Positions 1-10,166 of a stretch of DNA of 64,000 nt are shown here, one piece after another; position 1 is the first letter of the stretch, and each line of letters starts with the position of its first letter. The stretch is from Crocodylus rhombifer (lineage: Eukaryota > Chordata > Crocodylia > Crocodylidae): NCBI GenBank assembly GCA_038503035.1, contig JAVSML010025214.1:300451-364450 (forward strand). Reading direction: 5' to 3'. The translations under genes and the position numbers were made by a program. Under the pieces are notes generated by a model. The model did not search any database. It saw nothing but the letters and a program-made list of their open reading frames with translations, and had not been told where the DNA came from.

Positions 1-380
1 CTGCCTCGTGCAGCACCAGCCTCGGTCCATTCCCGGAGCCTCCATGCAGCACCTTTTGCACGGAGCTCCCAGCCTCATTCTTGGGGTTGAAGACCTGAGC
101 CACCTAAGTGCTCCAAAAGTCCTACTCAGTACACCAGCCTGTGCACGGTGTCTCTGGCCACACGCCAGAGATTGCACACCTGCCTCACGCAGCTCCCAGG
201 GTCTGGATGCCATGTGCCATGCTGCGCACTGAGAGCCTAGCTGCTGGAGCCGTCCGCCGTTCCTTGCTGATGAAAGTCTTCAGGGGCGCTTCTGGGCTAC
301 TGCTTCGCCCTGCTGAGCATCCCTCCTCAGCTCTTCTAAGCCCCTCTCTTCTCTCTTCTCTGAACCAGATGAGTTCCCCT

Positions 381-389
381 CCTTTTATA
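381..389 (-). promoter_or_regulatory. TATA box of the LTR-like promoter
   Basis: The minus strand reads TATAAAAGG. It lies about 140 bases downstream of the paired CCAAT motifs, a plausible RNA polymerase II core promoter. Transcription would run leftward. Confidence 0.5.
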
Positions 390-524
390 CACTCCAGGGC
401 TCAGCCCCTGAAGTCTTCCAGACCTGAGTGTTGCTGTCTTCAATCAGGTTGGGGCGGGGGGAGGGGGCTGCTCTCCCCCTCGCCTCAGGAAAGGGGCGTT
501 ACTTAATTCCTCTTGCTGCCTCCT

Positions 525-549
525 GATTGGTGGATGGGCTCCACCAATC
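525..549 (-). promoter_or_regulatory. Paired inverted CCAAT boxes
   Basis: GATTGGTGG (525-533) and CCACCAATC (541-549) form a perfect 9-bp inverted repeat with a 7-base spacer. Each arm holds one CCAAT pentamer in opposite orientation. The position upstream of the TATA box at 381-389 fits NF-Y type promoter sites; binding is inferred, not shown. Confidence 0.45.
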
Positions 550-609
550 AAAACAGCACAATTTCAAGCCTGGGACTCAACCCAAGCTCCAAAAGGCAAG
601 CCTGCTACA

Positions 610-2410
610 GATGGTTAAGAAAGCCAGGTACATTCATTATAGAGAAAAAGAGACTACAGCCTTGGAACTGTGTAGGAAGTCATGAACAAAACAAACAGAA
701 AGGAAAAGCAAGCAATTATTTTCACTTAATAGGCTTGAGCTATAGCCAAATAGAACCAGGTTAGATATTAAACAAGAGAAAGGGGAGCTGCCAAGGCTCA
801 TTGTGAAATCGATTTCCATATGTACAGAAAATGCTAAATAACTAGCTTGAGAAATGGCAATCTGGTATTGACTCACTGAAATCATAGATCCAATTAAATC
901 TATGCAGAGATAGACATGTTTCGCTAAAAAAAACAAACTAGGAGAAAGTTTTGGAAAAGATAATCAAAATTCTCTTTAATGAGTCCTAGAAATTACTAAA
1001 GGGTCATGTTGTATTGAAATGGTTTATGGTATGGAGCAACAAAAATAGTTCACTAAAAAAATATATTCTTTCCTGGGTTTATTGGTTTGTACTGTATACA
1101 CTCCTCACCAGGAGTTCAGTGTCAGTGTAGTATATGGTATGAAATGTTCATTTTAGCATAGTGCAGTTAAAGGGAAAGCATTTGTCTGATGTTTTATTTA
1201 AATTGATTTTTTTTATTTAAAAAAATGTCCATTATGTATAAATTCCTCAGAGCAGGTTTAAAAATATTTCTTTTTTCTACTGATTTGTTTTCACTTTTAT
1301 CCTGTTCTTTAGCTTTTTCTCCCAGGATGAATTACAGAGTACACAGATCAATGTGTTCCTATTCAGTTTTCTTAGTTCTCTCTTACCCTCAGTTATGATG
1401 ATAGCAGAGCTCTTAGACTAGGGGCGATTCGTTAACTTGTTTTCCTTTTTCTGGTTGGAAGACTAGCTTTGGCTACAGCAGAATACAAAGCACTAGAGTA
1501 ATGGATTTGTTATTGTTATAAGTATCATTAGCTTATACTAGATTACAAATTATCAAAATTCTACCAGTGCTGTGTCCTTGTTTTGGTCCATTCTTATGGG
1601 CTGTTTTACATTGAAAATAGAAATATTTTTTCTTAAGAAAATAAAGACGTAAAAAGGGGAGTAAAAAATATTTAAAAGAGGAGGATATACCTTGCACACT
1701 ATTATTGACAAGAACTGGTACAGTTCTAAAACTAAAACATATCTGATATTCAGAGATGCTAAGTATTGCCATACACTGGTAATTTTTTGTTGATGAAGTT
1801 TAAGGGGGTGTTGTTTGAGGACTGTTAAGTATAAGCAATTAAGCATCAGGTCCGAAGGTGGATGAGAATGAAAATTGAATAATTATATTTATTTTTGAAA
1901 ACTCCAACTATATATTCCAGGGATGCTGAAAACTAAAGGAGTTTAGCAATAAGGTTGAGTCTTTGATGTAGAATTGGGGGATTATACATTTGAAATACAA
2001 AGTCCCAATCTTGCAAATCAAGTTGATATATGCTCTTCATTTTTAGGCAGGTTTTGATGTTGTGTACTCATCAGCTCTGTGACATCAATTTCATTTACAT
2101 TTGTAAGTTGACTTGTGTACAATTCATTTTACACATAATAAAATTAAACTGTATCTTTATAAAGCTGTTTTATACAAGCATCTTCCTGTAATGAACCATT
2201 TACATTTCATGTCATGTTTAATTTGTTTTTGGTGAATTTACAACAAATATTGTGCACCCTAAATACTATTCTTTTTTTGGACTTTCAGCTCTAGGGTTTT
2301 TCTTTTCTTAATAAAGGAACTGGAAATTGCAAAACAACATGGCTCTTGTCCTCAGTTACTAATTAATAAGGTATGAAAACAGAACACTAAAAATCTCAGG
2401 GCATGTCTAT
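610..2410. other. AT-rich non-coding interval
   Basis: Only short unconvincing open frames occur. I see no splice-bounded exon, RNA gene or clear repeat. The right edge abuts the 3' end of CR1-1. Confidence 0.5.
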
Positions 2411-2501
2411 AGATTCATAGATTCATAGATGCTAGGGTCGGAAGGGACCTCAATAGATCATCGAGTCCGACCCCCTGCATAAGCAGGAAAGAGTGCTGGG
2501 C

Positions 2502-5429
2502 CTACATTACCCCAGCTAGATACACATCCAACCTTCTCTTGAATACCCCCAGGGTAGGGGAGAGCACCACCTCCCTTGGGAGCCCGTTCCAGACCTTGGC
2601 CACTCGAACTGTGAAGAAGTTCCTCCTAATATCTAATCTAAATCTGCTCTCCTCTAGCTTGTGGCCATTATTTCTTGTAACCCCCGGGGGCGCCTTGGTG
2701 AATAAATACTCACCAATTCCCTTCTGTGCCCCCCTGACGAACTTATAGGCAGCCACCAGGTCGCCTCTCAACCTTCTCTTGCGGAGGCTGAAAAGGTCCA
2801 GTTTCTCTAATCTCTCCTCATAGGGCTTGGCCTGCAGGCCCTTAACCATACGAGTGGCCCTTCTCTGGACCCTCTCCAGGTTATCCGCATCCTTCTTGAA
2901 GTGCGGCGCCCAGAATTGCACGCAGTACTCCAGCTGCGGTCTGACCAGCGCCCGATAGAGGGGAAGTATCACCTCCTTGGACCTATTTGTCATGCATCTG
3001 CTGATGCACGATAAAGTGCCATTGGCTTTTCTGATGGTTTCGTCACACTGCCGACTCATGTTCATCTTGGAGTCCACTAGGACTCCAAGATCCCTTTCCA
3101 CTTCCGTGCCACCCAGCAGGTCATTTCCTAGGCTGTAGGTGTGCTGGACATTTTTCCTCCCTAGATGCAGCACTTTGCATTTCTCCTTGTTGAACTGCAT
3201 TCTGTTGTTTTCTGCCCACTTGTCTAACCTGTCCAGGTCTGCTTGCAGCTGTTCCCTGCCCTCCGGCGTGTCCACTTCGCCCCATAGCTTAGTGTCATCT
3301 GCAAACTTGGACAGAGTACATTTCACCCCCTCGTCCAAGTCGCTGATGAAGACATTAAAGAGTATCGGTCCAAGCACCGAGCCCTGCGGGACCCCACTGC
3401 CCACACTCTTCCAGGTCGAAACCGACCCATCCACCACGACTCTCTGGGTGCGACCCTCCAGCCAATTCTCCACCCACCGGACTGTGCAGTCATCCAAGTC
3501 ACAGCCCCTTAACTTGTTCACCAGTATGGGGTGGGATACCGTGTCAAAGGCCTTCCTGAAGTCCAAGTATACGACATCCACCCCTCCTCCTGCGTCGAGG
3601 CGTTTTGTGACCTGGTCATAAAAAGAGACTAGATTGGTCAGGCACGATCTACCTGCCACGAACCCGTGCTGGTTTCCCCTCAGCATAATTTGTCCTGCCG
3701 GGCTCTCACAAATGTGAGCCTTGATGATTTTCTCAAAGATTTTGCCAAGGATGGAGGTGAGACTGACTGGCCTATAGTTACCCGGGTCCTCCTTCCTCCC
3801 CTTCTTGAAAATGGGAACCACATTGGCCCTTTTCCAGTCCTCCGGGACTTGACCCGTGCGCCACGAGCGTTCAAATATTCCCGCCAGTGGCTCTGCAATG
3901 ATGTCGGCCAGTGCCTTCAGTACCCTCGGATGGAGCTCATCCGGGCCTGCCGACTTAAAGGCATCCAGTTCCTCCAAGTGACCCTGCACCACCTCAGGGC
4001 CCACGCATGGAAGTCTGGTGCCTTGCTGCTGCCTCCCTACACTCCCAGTGAGAGACTTGTCATGCCTCTCACTTAGGAACACTGAGGCGAAGAACTCGTT
4101 GAGGAGTTCAGCCTTGTCCCCTCTGTCTGTCACCAAATGTTTCTGCCCATTTAGCAGGGGTCCTATTCCTCCCTGGGCCTTCCTTTTACTCCCTATATAT
4201 CTAAAAAACAATTTCTTATTGTCTTTTACTTGGGTTGCCATCCTCAGCTCCATGGTAGCTTTGGCCTGTCTAACTGCCTCCCTACAAGCACGAGCAGAAG
4301 AGGTATATTCCTCTTTGGTGATCTCTCCCTGTTTCCACTTTTTATGTGCTCCCCTTTTGGCCCTTAGTCTGCCCTGGATTTCTCTGGTCAGCCAGGGAAG
4401 CCTCCTGGCCCCTTTCCCTCTTTTACCTCGCACGGGGATCGTCTCGCTTTGTGCTCGAAGGATAGCTTCCTTAAGGCACAGCCACCCTTCTTGGGCTCCC
4501 ATCATTTCAAAACTACTACTCTGCAGTGCATCCTTCACTAATCGCCTGAGTTTGCTGAAATCAGCTTTCCTAAAGTCCAGCACGTTCACCCTACTGGTTA
4601 CCTTACCCACTCGACGCCTTATGTTGAATTGTACTTTTAGGTGATCACTGTCCCCCAGATGGCTACCGATCTGTAGGTCCCCTACTATGTCATCCCCCGT
4701 TGCCAATACCAGATCCAGTAAGGCATTCCCCCTAGTGGGACCATGTACCTCCTGCGTCAGGTGGAGGTCCTGTACACAGGTTAGAAACCTGCGTGAGCGG
4801 TGGGACTTTGCTGTCTGTGTCTCCCAGCAGATGTCCGAGTAGTTTAGGTCCCCCATGACCACCGCCTCTTTAGCTTTTATGGTCTCTGAGAGTTGCCTCA
4901 GGAGCCCCAAATCTATTTCTTCCCCTTGATGTGGGGGTCTGTAGCAGACCCCTACCACCAAATCCTTTTCTCCTTGCCCCCCATGTAGCCTAACCCACAG
5001 TCCTTCTACTTCCTCATCCTTTGATTCTGTCTTGATGAGGGTTGATGTATATTGCTCCTTAACATAGAGCGCAACCCCTCCCCCCCTTTTCCCCACTCTG
5101 TCCCTTCTGTACAATCTATAGCCCTCAATATGTACCGCCCAGTCGTGGGATGGATCCCACCAGGTTTCCGTCAGCCCCACTAAGTCGTAGTCGTTTAGTG
5201 CAACCAGGAGCGCTAGTTCATCCTGCTTGTTCCCCATGCTCCTAGCATTAGTATATAGGCACTTGAGCCCTGTGACTGGTGCTTTTGCTACCCCCTCGCT
5301 CCAAGTCCTAAAGGGCTTTTTGTCTCTAACCTTCCCGTTCCTTACCTGTGCCGTATTGCTGTCCACCCCCTGCCTTTCACGTTCCCAAAGCTCTCTTTCT
5401 TCAGGCTGGGCTGTCCTTGTGGGTGCCAC
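2502..5429 (-). CDS. CR1 ORF2: apurinic-like endonuclease plus reverse transcriptase
   Basis: This 975-residue protein nicks target DNA and copies CR1 RNA by target-primed reverse transcription in the nucleus. The endonuclease covers about residues 55-270: NARS at 61-64, ETWW at 88-91, GDLN at 193-196 and LGDSDH at 258-263, the last carrying the catalytic Asp-His pair. The reverse transcriptase covers about 495-760: YLDF at 621-624 (first catalytic Asp 623), GVPQGSVLGP at 679-688 and FADD at 709-712 (the YxDD-equivalent box). The C-terminal part contains the conserved [13 protein letters not shown] and RVQRRATRM segments and ends RRLDVYLAGVM. The length suits a complete CR1 ORF2, with no frameshift or internal stop. 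It starts 56 bases after the ORF1 stop, so it is probably translated from the same bicistronic RNA by reinitiation. The exact start codon is uncertain. Confidence 0.93.
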   Translation of the reverse strand: MAPTRTAQPEERELWERERQGVDSNTAQVRNGKVRDKKPFRTWSEGVAKAPVTGLKCLYTNARSMGNKQDELALLVALNDYDLVGLTETWWDPSHDWAVHIEGYRLYRRDRVGKRGGGVALYVKEQYTSTLIKTESKDEEVEGLWVRLHGGQGEKDLVVGVCYRPPHQGEEIDLGLLRQLSETIKAKEAVVMGDLNYSDICWETQTAKSHRSRRFLTCVQDLHLTQEVHGPTRGNALLDLVLATGDDIVGDLQIGSHLGDSDHLKVQFNIRRRVGKVTSRVNVLDFRKADFSKLRRLVKDALQSSSFEMMGAQEGWLCLKEAILRAQSETIPVRGKRGKGARRLPWLTREIQGRLRAKRGAHKKWKQGEITKEEYTSSARACREAVRQAKATMELRMATQVKDNKKLFFRYIGSKRKAQGGIGPLLNGQKHLVTDRGDKAELLNEFFASVFLSERHDKSLTGSVGRQQQGTRLPCVGPEVVQGHLEELDAFKSAGPDELHPRVLKALADIIAEPLAGIFERSWRTGQVPEDWKRANVVPIFKKGRKEDPGNYRPVSLTSILGKIFEKIIKAHICESPAGQIMLRGNQHGFVAGRSCLTNLVSFYDQVTKRLDAGGGVDVVYLDFRKAFDTVSHPILVNKLRGCDLDDCTVRWVENWLEGRTQRVVVDGSVSTWKSVGSGVPQGSVLGPILFNVFISDLDEGVKCTLSKFADDTKLWGEVDTPEGREQLQADLDRLDKWAENNRMQFNKEKCKVLHLGRKNVQHTYSLGNDLLGGTEVERDLGVLVDSKMNMSRQCDETIRKANGTLSCISRCMTNRSKEVILPLYRALVRPQLEYCVQFWAPHFKKDADNLERVQRRATRMVKGLQAKPYEERLEKLDLFSLRKRRLRGDLVAAYKFVRGAQKGIGEYLFTKAPPGVTRNNGHKLEESRFRLDIRRNFFTVRVAKVWNGLPREVVLSPTLGVFKRRLDVYLAGVM

Positions 5430-5485
5430 CTGGTTTGGTGGTCCACAGCCTCCCCCACCCTCATCTTCCCCTCCCCCCGACGAGC

Positions 5486-6550
5486 CTAGTTTAAAGCCCG
5501 CCGGAGGAGATCCGCCAACCTGGAAGAAAACACACGCTTACCTTTGGGGGACAGGTGAAGCCCATCCCAGCTGAGCATGTCCCTCGTTGTAATGTGTGGG
5601 TCATTGTCCAGGAAGCCGAAGCCTGCCTCGAGACACCACTGCCGAAGCCGCCAGTTGGTCTCTCGGATGCAGTTCTCATGCCGTCTTCCACGTCCGTTCA
5701 CTGGTAGGATGGAAGAGAATACCACCTGTGCACCAAATTCCCTCAGCACGCCGCCCAGAGCCTGGTAGTCCGCCATCAGGTGATCGGGGGTTCTCCTGGC
5801 CGCATCATTAGTACCCACATGGACAAGGACCATGGGGTAGTAATCGGTGGGCTTGATCCTGGCCTGGATTACCTCCGTTACATCCTGAATTTTAGCTCCA
5901 GGCAGGCAGTAGACCTCTCGTGCTGAAGGGTCCCGGCGACAAATGGGCCCTTCCATACCTCTCAGGATGGAATCGCCTATGACGAGCACGCGTCTCCTCC
6001 TCTTCCGGGTCCTCTCGGATCTCTTGATCTGTTTGGAGTGTGAAGAATATGGCATTTCTTCCTGCCCAAGGGTTTCCTCCTCCCTTTCCATCTCCTGCAG
6101 AGTCGCCAAGGCCTCGTACCTGTTCTCCAGTCGGACTGGAGAAGCTTGTACCTGCTCGCTGTGAGCCGCTCCGGTCCTGGCTGTGACCGTCTGCCACTCT
6201 GCCGTGGAGGTCCTTCCCTGGGCTGCTTCTTCCTTGGGTGCCTGGTCCTGCAGGGAAAGGAAATAACTGTCAATTTCCTCCTCCGCCTCCCTGATCCCCC
6301 TCAGCCTGCTAACCTCCTCCCGGAGCTCCCTCACCTGTGCCTCCAGAGCCCTAAGCCGGGCACCTGCCGGACAGGTGTGGGGGCTCCCAATCTCTGCCCC
6401 CCCCGGCCCTGCTGGGGATCCCCCGCAGGCCGGGAGGTAGGGGGACATCAGCTTTCCCATGGGCTCGGTCTGGGTGGAGGCCTCAGACCAGCCCCGGTTA
6501 GCCTTGTCCCCCTGGGCAGAGGCCCTAGCAGCACTCCTCGTAGACACCAT
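5486..6550 (-). CDS. CR1 ORF1: coiled coil plus SGNH-type esterase
   Basis: This 354-residue ORF1 is known in CR1 elements as an RNA-binding partner of ORF2; some CR1 lineages carry an esterase, as here. A Leu/Glu-rich coiled coil spans about residues 65-100, followed by an acidic and basic linker with RTRKRRRR at 180-187. The esterase has GDS at 192-194 (nucleophile Ser194), GTND at 246-249 (oxyanion Asn248) and DGLH at 329-332 (Asp329 and His332 completing the triad). A cysteine-rich N-terminal motif seen in CR1-2 is degenerate here; only Cys42 and Cys60 remain of it. The initiator Met fits the homologous start in CR1-2. The ORF is fully open; the role of the esterase in retrotransposition is not established by this sequence. 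Confidence 0.9.
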   Translation of the reverse strand: MVSTRSAARASAQGDKANRGWSEASTQTEPMGKLMSPYLPACGGSPAGPGGAEIGSPHTCPAGARLRALEAQVRELREEVSRLRGIREAEEEIDSYFLSLQDQAPKEEAAQGRTSTAEWQTVTARTGAAHSEQVQASPVRLENRYEALATLQEMEREEETLGQEEMPYSSHSKQIKRSERTRKRRRRVLVIGDSILRGMEGPICRRDPSAREVYCLPGAKIQDVTEVIQARIKPTDYYPMVLVHVGTNDAARRTPDHLMADYQALGGVLREFGAQVVFSSILPVNGRGRRHENCIRETNWRLRQWCLEAGFGFLDNDPHITTRDMLSWDGLHLSPKGKRVFSSRLADLLRRALN

Positions 6551-6890
6551 TCTAAGCTGCTGTTTGTAGACCTGTGTGGTGTCTACGTTCTACCTGTACA
6601 GAAGTCCCACTCCTGGCCCTCCCAGCCCGCCCGCCGGCGCGAACGCCTGCGCAAACGCCGGCGCGCTCTTACAGAGCGCGCCTGTTTGCGCGCTCTGTTC
6701 GCGCTGCGCGGCTCGGGAGCGCGGCTCCCTACCGGCTCAGCTATATGGGACCCGGAGGGCTTTCCCTCCGGATCCGGCTCAGCTGTGCCGAGGCCCTCCG
6801 CCCCACTTACCTTCGGGGGATCAGCTGCTGCTGCCCCCGCTGCCGATTCCTCTGCTGCTGCTGCTGCCGCCGCTGCCGCTGCCTCGGGTC
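6551..6890 (-). promoter_or_regulatory. CpG-dense 5'UTR/promoter region of CR1-1
   Basis: CpG density is far above the surroundings, particularly 6630-6720. The block 6678-6704 is nearly identical to 36511-36537 in CR1-2, marking it as conserved CR1 5'UTR. A CTG/CCG-rich run is at 6850-6885. A donor-like GAAGGTAAG (minus strand, 6806-6814) has a counterpart in CR1-2. Promoter function is inferred from the known internal promoter of such LINEs. Confidence 0.6.
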
Positions 6891-6902
6891 AAAAGTTAGT
6901 TA

Positions 6903-7395
6903 TGGGGCACACGTGCGTGCGGGACACACGTGTGCCTAACTCCTCTCCTTCCCGCTGCTGCTTCCCGAGTGCAGTTAACATGTACAAATAAACTCTGGAG
7001 CATATTGGTTTGGAGTTTTTTGCCCCTGGGTGCACATTCACATGGGATACCTGGTAGCAAAAGCACCAGAGTATATTGCTGCGGAGTTTATTTGTGCACA
7101 GCACATTGAGCCCAGTTGAAGCAGTCCTAGCTGGTAGCAGCCCAGGGTTGCTTCAGCTAGGCTCAATGTCCTGGGGAGGGGCTGGCTGGGGCCCAGGGTT
7201 ACTTCATTGTGGGGCTAGTGTCTACATGTGCACTGCTGCACACAAAAAAACTCTGGAGCAGGCTAGTACTTGTATTTAGAAGTACTAGTCTGCTCCTGAG
7301 TTTATTACTTTTGTGTGCCCTAATACAGAGATGTTTAATGCAGAACTAATTAGGCAGCTCCACAGTAAATGTGCCATGTAGATGTGTCCTCTGTT
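6903..7395. repeat. Foldback MITE-like element with several hairpins
   Basis: The right side contains ACAGTAAATGTG...CATGTAGATGTG (about 7360-7390), matching the termini of other elements in this window. Internal inverted repeats: GGCACACGTG (6906-6915) with CACGTGTGCC (6927-6936), perfect; 7255-7271 with 7280-7296, 16 of 17 matching; and an approximate pair around 6980-7000 and 7070-7100. There is no coding capacity. The left boundary against CR1-1 is uncertain, and the whole may be two elements. Confidence 0.5.
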
Positions 7396-9400
7396 AGCTA
7401 TACTATAGTGTAAAGGGAAGGACATTTTACTGGGGAATATCTACCACTCTTGTGGAAATTAGAAATTTTGTTACCATTATTTACTCTTTGAGTTCAAAGT
7501 ATGTAGTTGAAAGATTAAAACTTGCATGGAAAAATAGCACGTAACCATTACTAACAATTTTTGTCCTAAACTATTTCTAGTTAGAAAATACTTTTTGTAA
7601 ATTACACTTGTAAAAACAAATGATTTATCCTAGTTTTTGTTGCAGGCTTCTCTGTGAGTCACATCACAGAATTCTAATTTTAGACTCAGACAAGCTTTTA
7701 TTCATTAAGGACCTATCTATCCAAGCAGTTCATTTTAGATTCTTTGATATAAACTAGGCCTTGAAAAATCCAGTCACTTCAATTTCAAGAAAAACTTTCC
7801 AACAATGAATTGTGTATAACTTGCTTCAGTGCTTCTGCTGGAGTCTATAAACAACAGTAGTGGCTCTGCTGCTTCTCAGTCTTGCAAATCTACTGAAAGG
7901 AGTTTAATTATTGATATTTGGCTTTGGCATAGGTATTTGTTTTATGTGGATCTTAGTAGCAAAGTATTTTTCACCCGGGTTAATTATACAGTACAGATCT
8001 AGTATTTTTTAAGAATCTATGTGAGGGACTTGTAGCTAATCCATAATTATGAACACTGTGTGCTCTGGCTAATAAGACAAATACTGTAAAACTATATTGA
8101 TTTATGGGAAAGTACACTCTGTGCACATATTAATTTATTCAATAGCAGAGCTGTTAGAGAGCTAGAAAAAAATCATCACTATATCACAAGGTAAGTAATC
8201 TCTGGGTAAATACAGCAAGGGTCAATGCCAAGCTATTAAACTGTAAGGATGCTGTTTCCTTGGTTCCAAAGCTGTACAGTTGTTTTCCAAGCCTATGACT
8301 TAAGCAAATCAAAAAGACTTCAACCAGTTTAGGTAAGGTAGACATAAGTATAGACTGTTGTATTATTTTTTTAAAAAATTCTTGTATGCTTTATGTTCCT
8401 AATGGCAGGATTAAACAATAGTTTCTTTTAAGAAAGCTGTCCGTTTACTGTTACCATTTGTCACAGGATCCAAAAGGAAACACTTGCAGAGACCATTTCC
8501 AGCTGGGTGTACTGAGTAATCATTGTTGGTACATGGGGGATGCCTGTAGCAGTTTAACAGTAGAAGAATTGTGGGAATCCACACCAGGACAAGTAAAGAC
8601 AAAAAGCCAGGTAACTGAAGGAAGTACAGTCACAGAGAATAGAAGAGGCAGCAAAGGTGCAACTAGTTCTCTGTAACAGCTTTTCATTTACATTAGTTAA
8701 AAATGTTCAGGAAAGAAAGTAAAAGTGGTTTGAGAGGTAGGGAGCTGGAGACAGGAATGGGGTCAGGGAGTTGGGTGTGATTTTCTTTCTTTCTTTTTTT
8801 GGACTCTTATTTGTCCAAACAAATTAATTTTCTAGTTATATACACTAAACCACAAAATCTGCCTAAGAGCAAAACCCTACAGCACAAACTGCTCCCCAAT
8901 AAAGCCCTGTCTCTGTCCCTCTTATCTCTTTATAATACTCCCATCTCTGCAAAATCTAGTCATTATCTCATGCCGTTGTTTTAGCATGAGATATTGTTTT
9001 AAATGTTGATGTACAGAACATACATATTAATTGGTATGCAACAGTTTAAATTCATGTAGTTTTTTTATTATTATTTCACCATATTTTGTAGAATTATATT
9101 TCATTATTTGTTACATTCTGTTTAGTTATTTTAAGAGGATTAGTCTTTCATTTGTGCACTGTTACCAGATTTGCCCGCTACTTTGGGATGTGCTCATTTA
9201 TTAGGGCTAGAGTCTTGGTAATTCTATCAATGTGCTGCTTGTGTTACTTGTGTTTCTGTATGGAGCTGTATCTCTCCCTTCTGCAAGCCCTCACCCCCCA
9301 CCCCCCCCAATGGAGCTATCTTGCAGGAGACTCAGTTCAGTGGGGCTGGGTTCCTCCAGTCCCCAAATCAGTCATACACACAAACACACACAGATTAACG
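7396..9400. other. AT-rich non-coding interval
   Basis: Short frames only. A C-rich run occurs near 9293-9308 and a CTTT-type pyrimidine tract near 8782-8800. I see no gene or recognised element. Confidence 0.5.
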
Positions 9401-9816
9401 TGACACGCCTGACCTGGCCAGATTGATCAGCATGGACAGGCTGACACCCTCATATGGCAAGAATCAATTCATCAGAGCAACAATAACCACAGTCAGACAC
9501 AATCACACAGTTAAACAGAATACCTCTGAATCTGGCTGGGTGTCCAGATGACACCCTCATGGGCCAGCATTCAGTTCATTAGGGTACATCTGAGTCAAAC
9601 TGGGTCAATCAGCCTGTACAAGCTGATCCCCTTATGTGTTTTGAACTCAGCACGTCCCAATCTTTTAGTCTCTTGATGAGCAGACCCCACAGTATTTCTA
9701 GGCTTCACAGGGATCTTTAGCTTAGGTAAGAGGGGCGTTGCTACAGAGCAAGTGGGGAAAGAGAAGTAAAGAAGGCAAAATATACCCAGTTACCACCAGT
9801 TTGACTATAAAAGTTA

Positions 9817-9822
9817 TTTATT
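9817..9822 (-). terminator. AATAAA polyadenylation signal, minus strand
   Basis: AATAAA within CAATAAATAACTTTT on the minus strand, downstream of the TATA box at 10159-10166. It is consistent with the R/U5 border of an LTR. Confidence 0.4.
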
Positions 9823-10158
9823 GCTAAGTAGATGAAATATATATTGACACTAGTAGTGATAGACATGCAAAGGAAAAACAAACACAAACAGTCACAGTAT
9901 ACCCTGGTTTCGCTAAGTATTTGGGGAAACTTAGCTCAAGCTTAACTAATACAGTTCAAGTTTAGAAATCTATGCTTAGAGAGAAAGAAGAGAAAAGAGA
10001 GAGAGAGCTGGGATCTCACCAGTCCAAGGCACTAGGGCTGCAAAGCTGACAGGTCAAAGTTCTCAGCACGATCCTTGAAGGGAGATGATCTTCCTCCTGC
10101 AGCCTCTCCAGAAGAAAGCGAGTGGTGTCAGCACACACACTGCTGCTTCTTTTACAAA

Positions 10159-10166
10159 TTTTTATA
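10159..10166 (-). promoter_or_regulatory. TATA-like box of the LTR-like segment
   Basis: The minus strand reads TATAAAAA after a short G run, upstream of a polyadenylation signal at 9817-9822. Confidence 0.4.

Larger units (their letters stand above)
1..609 (-). mobile_element. LTR-like sequence, U3/R part, cut by window start
   Basis: Read on the minus strand, the segment begins at 609 with TGTAGCAGG, the same terminus as the LTRs at 39770-40599 and 40852-42567. It then shows CCAAT motifs near 526-548, a TATA box (TATAAAAGG, 381-389) and a transcribed-looking stretch running left to the window edge. This order matches U3 followed by R of a retroviral or other LTR. The other end, any target duplication and any internal region lie outside the window. 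A host gene promoter on the minus strand is the alternative; the shared terminus favours an LTR. Confidence 0.5.
2411..6890 (-). mobile_element. CR1-1: apparently full-length CR1 non-LTR retrotransposon
   Basis: On the minus strand the order is a GC-rich 5'UTR (about 6551-6890), ORF1 (5486-6550), ORF2 (2502-5429) and a short 3'UTR ending near 2411. The 3' end carries tandem 8-mers (CTATGAAT-like, about 2411-2430) instead of poly(A), which is characteristic of CR1. Just inside is the usual CR1 tail (AGGTCCCTTCCGACCC-like). Both ORFs are uninterrupted, so the copy is young and may be, or recently have been, mobilisation-competent. The 5' boundary is approximate. No target duplication is evident, as is usual for CR1. 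Confidence 0.92.

Noticed and set aside
3139..4644. Plus-strand frames of 136-208 codons opposite CR1-1 ORF2
   Set aside because: Antisense shadows of the conserved CR1 coding sequence; equivalents occur opposite CR1-2 and CR1-3.
6146..6991. 281-codon plus-strand frame opposite CR1-1 ORF1
   Set aside because: Antisense shadow of ORF1 and its GC-rich 5'UTR; low-complexity Ser/Ala end.
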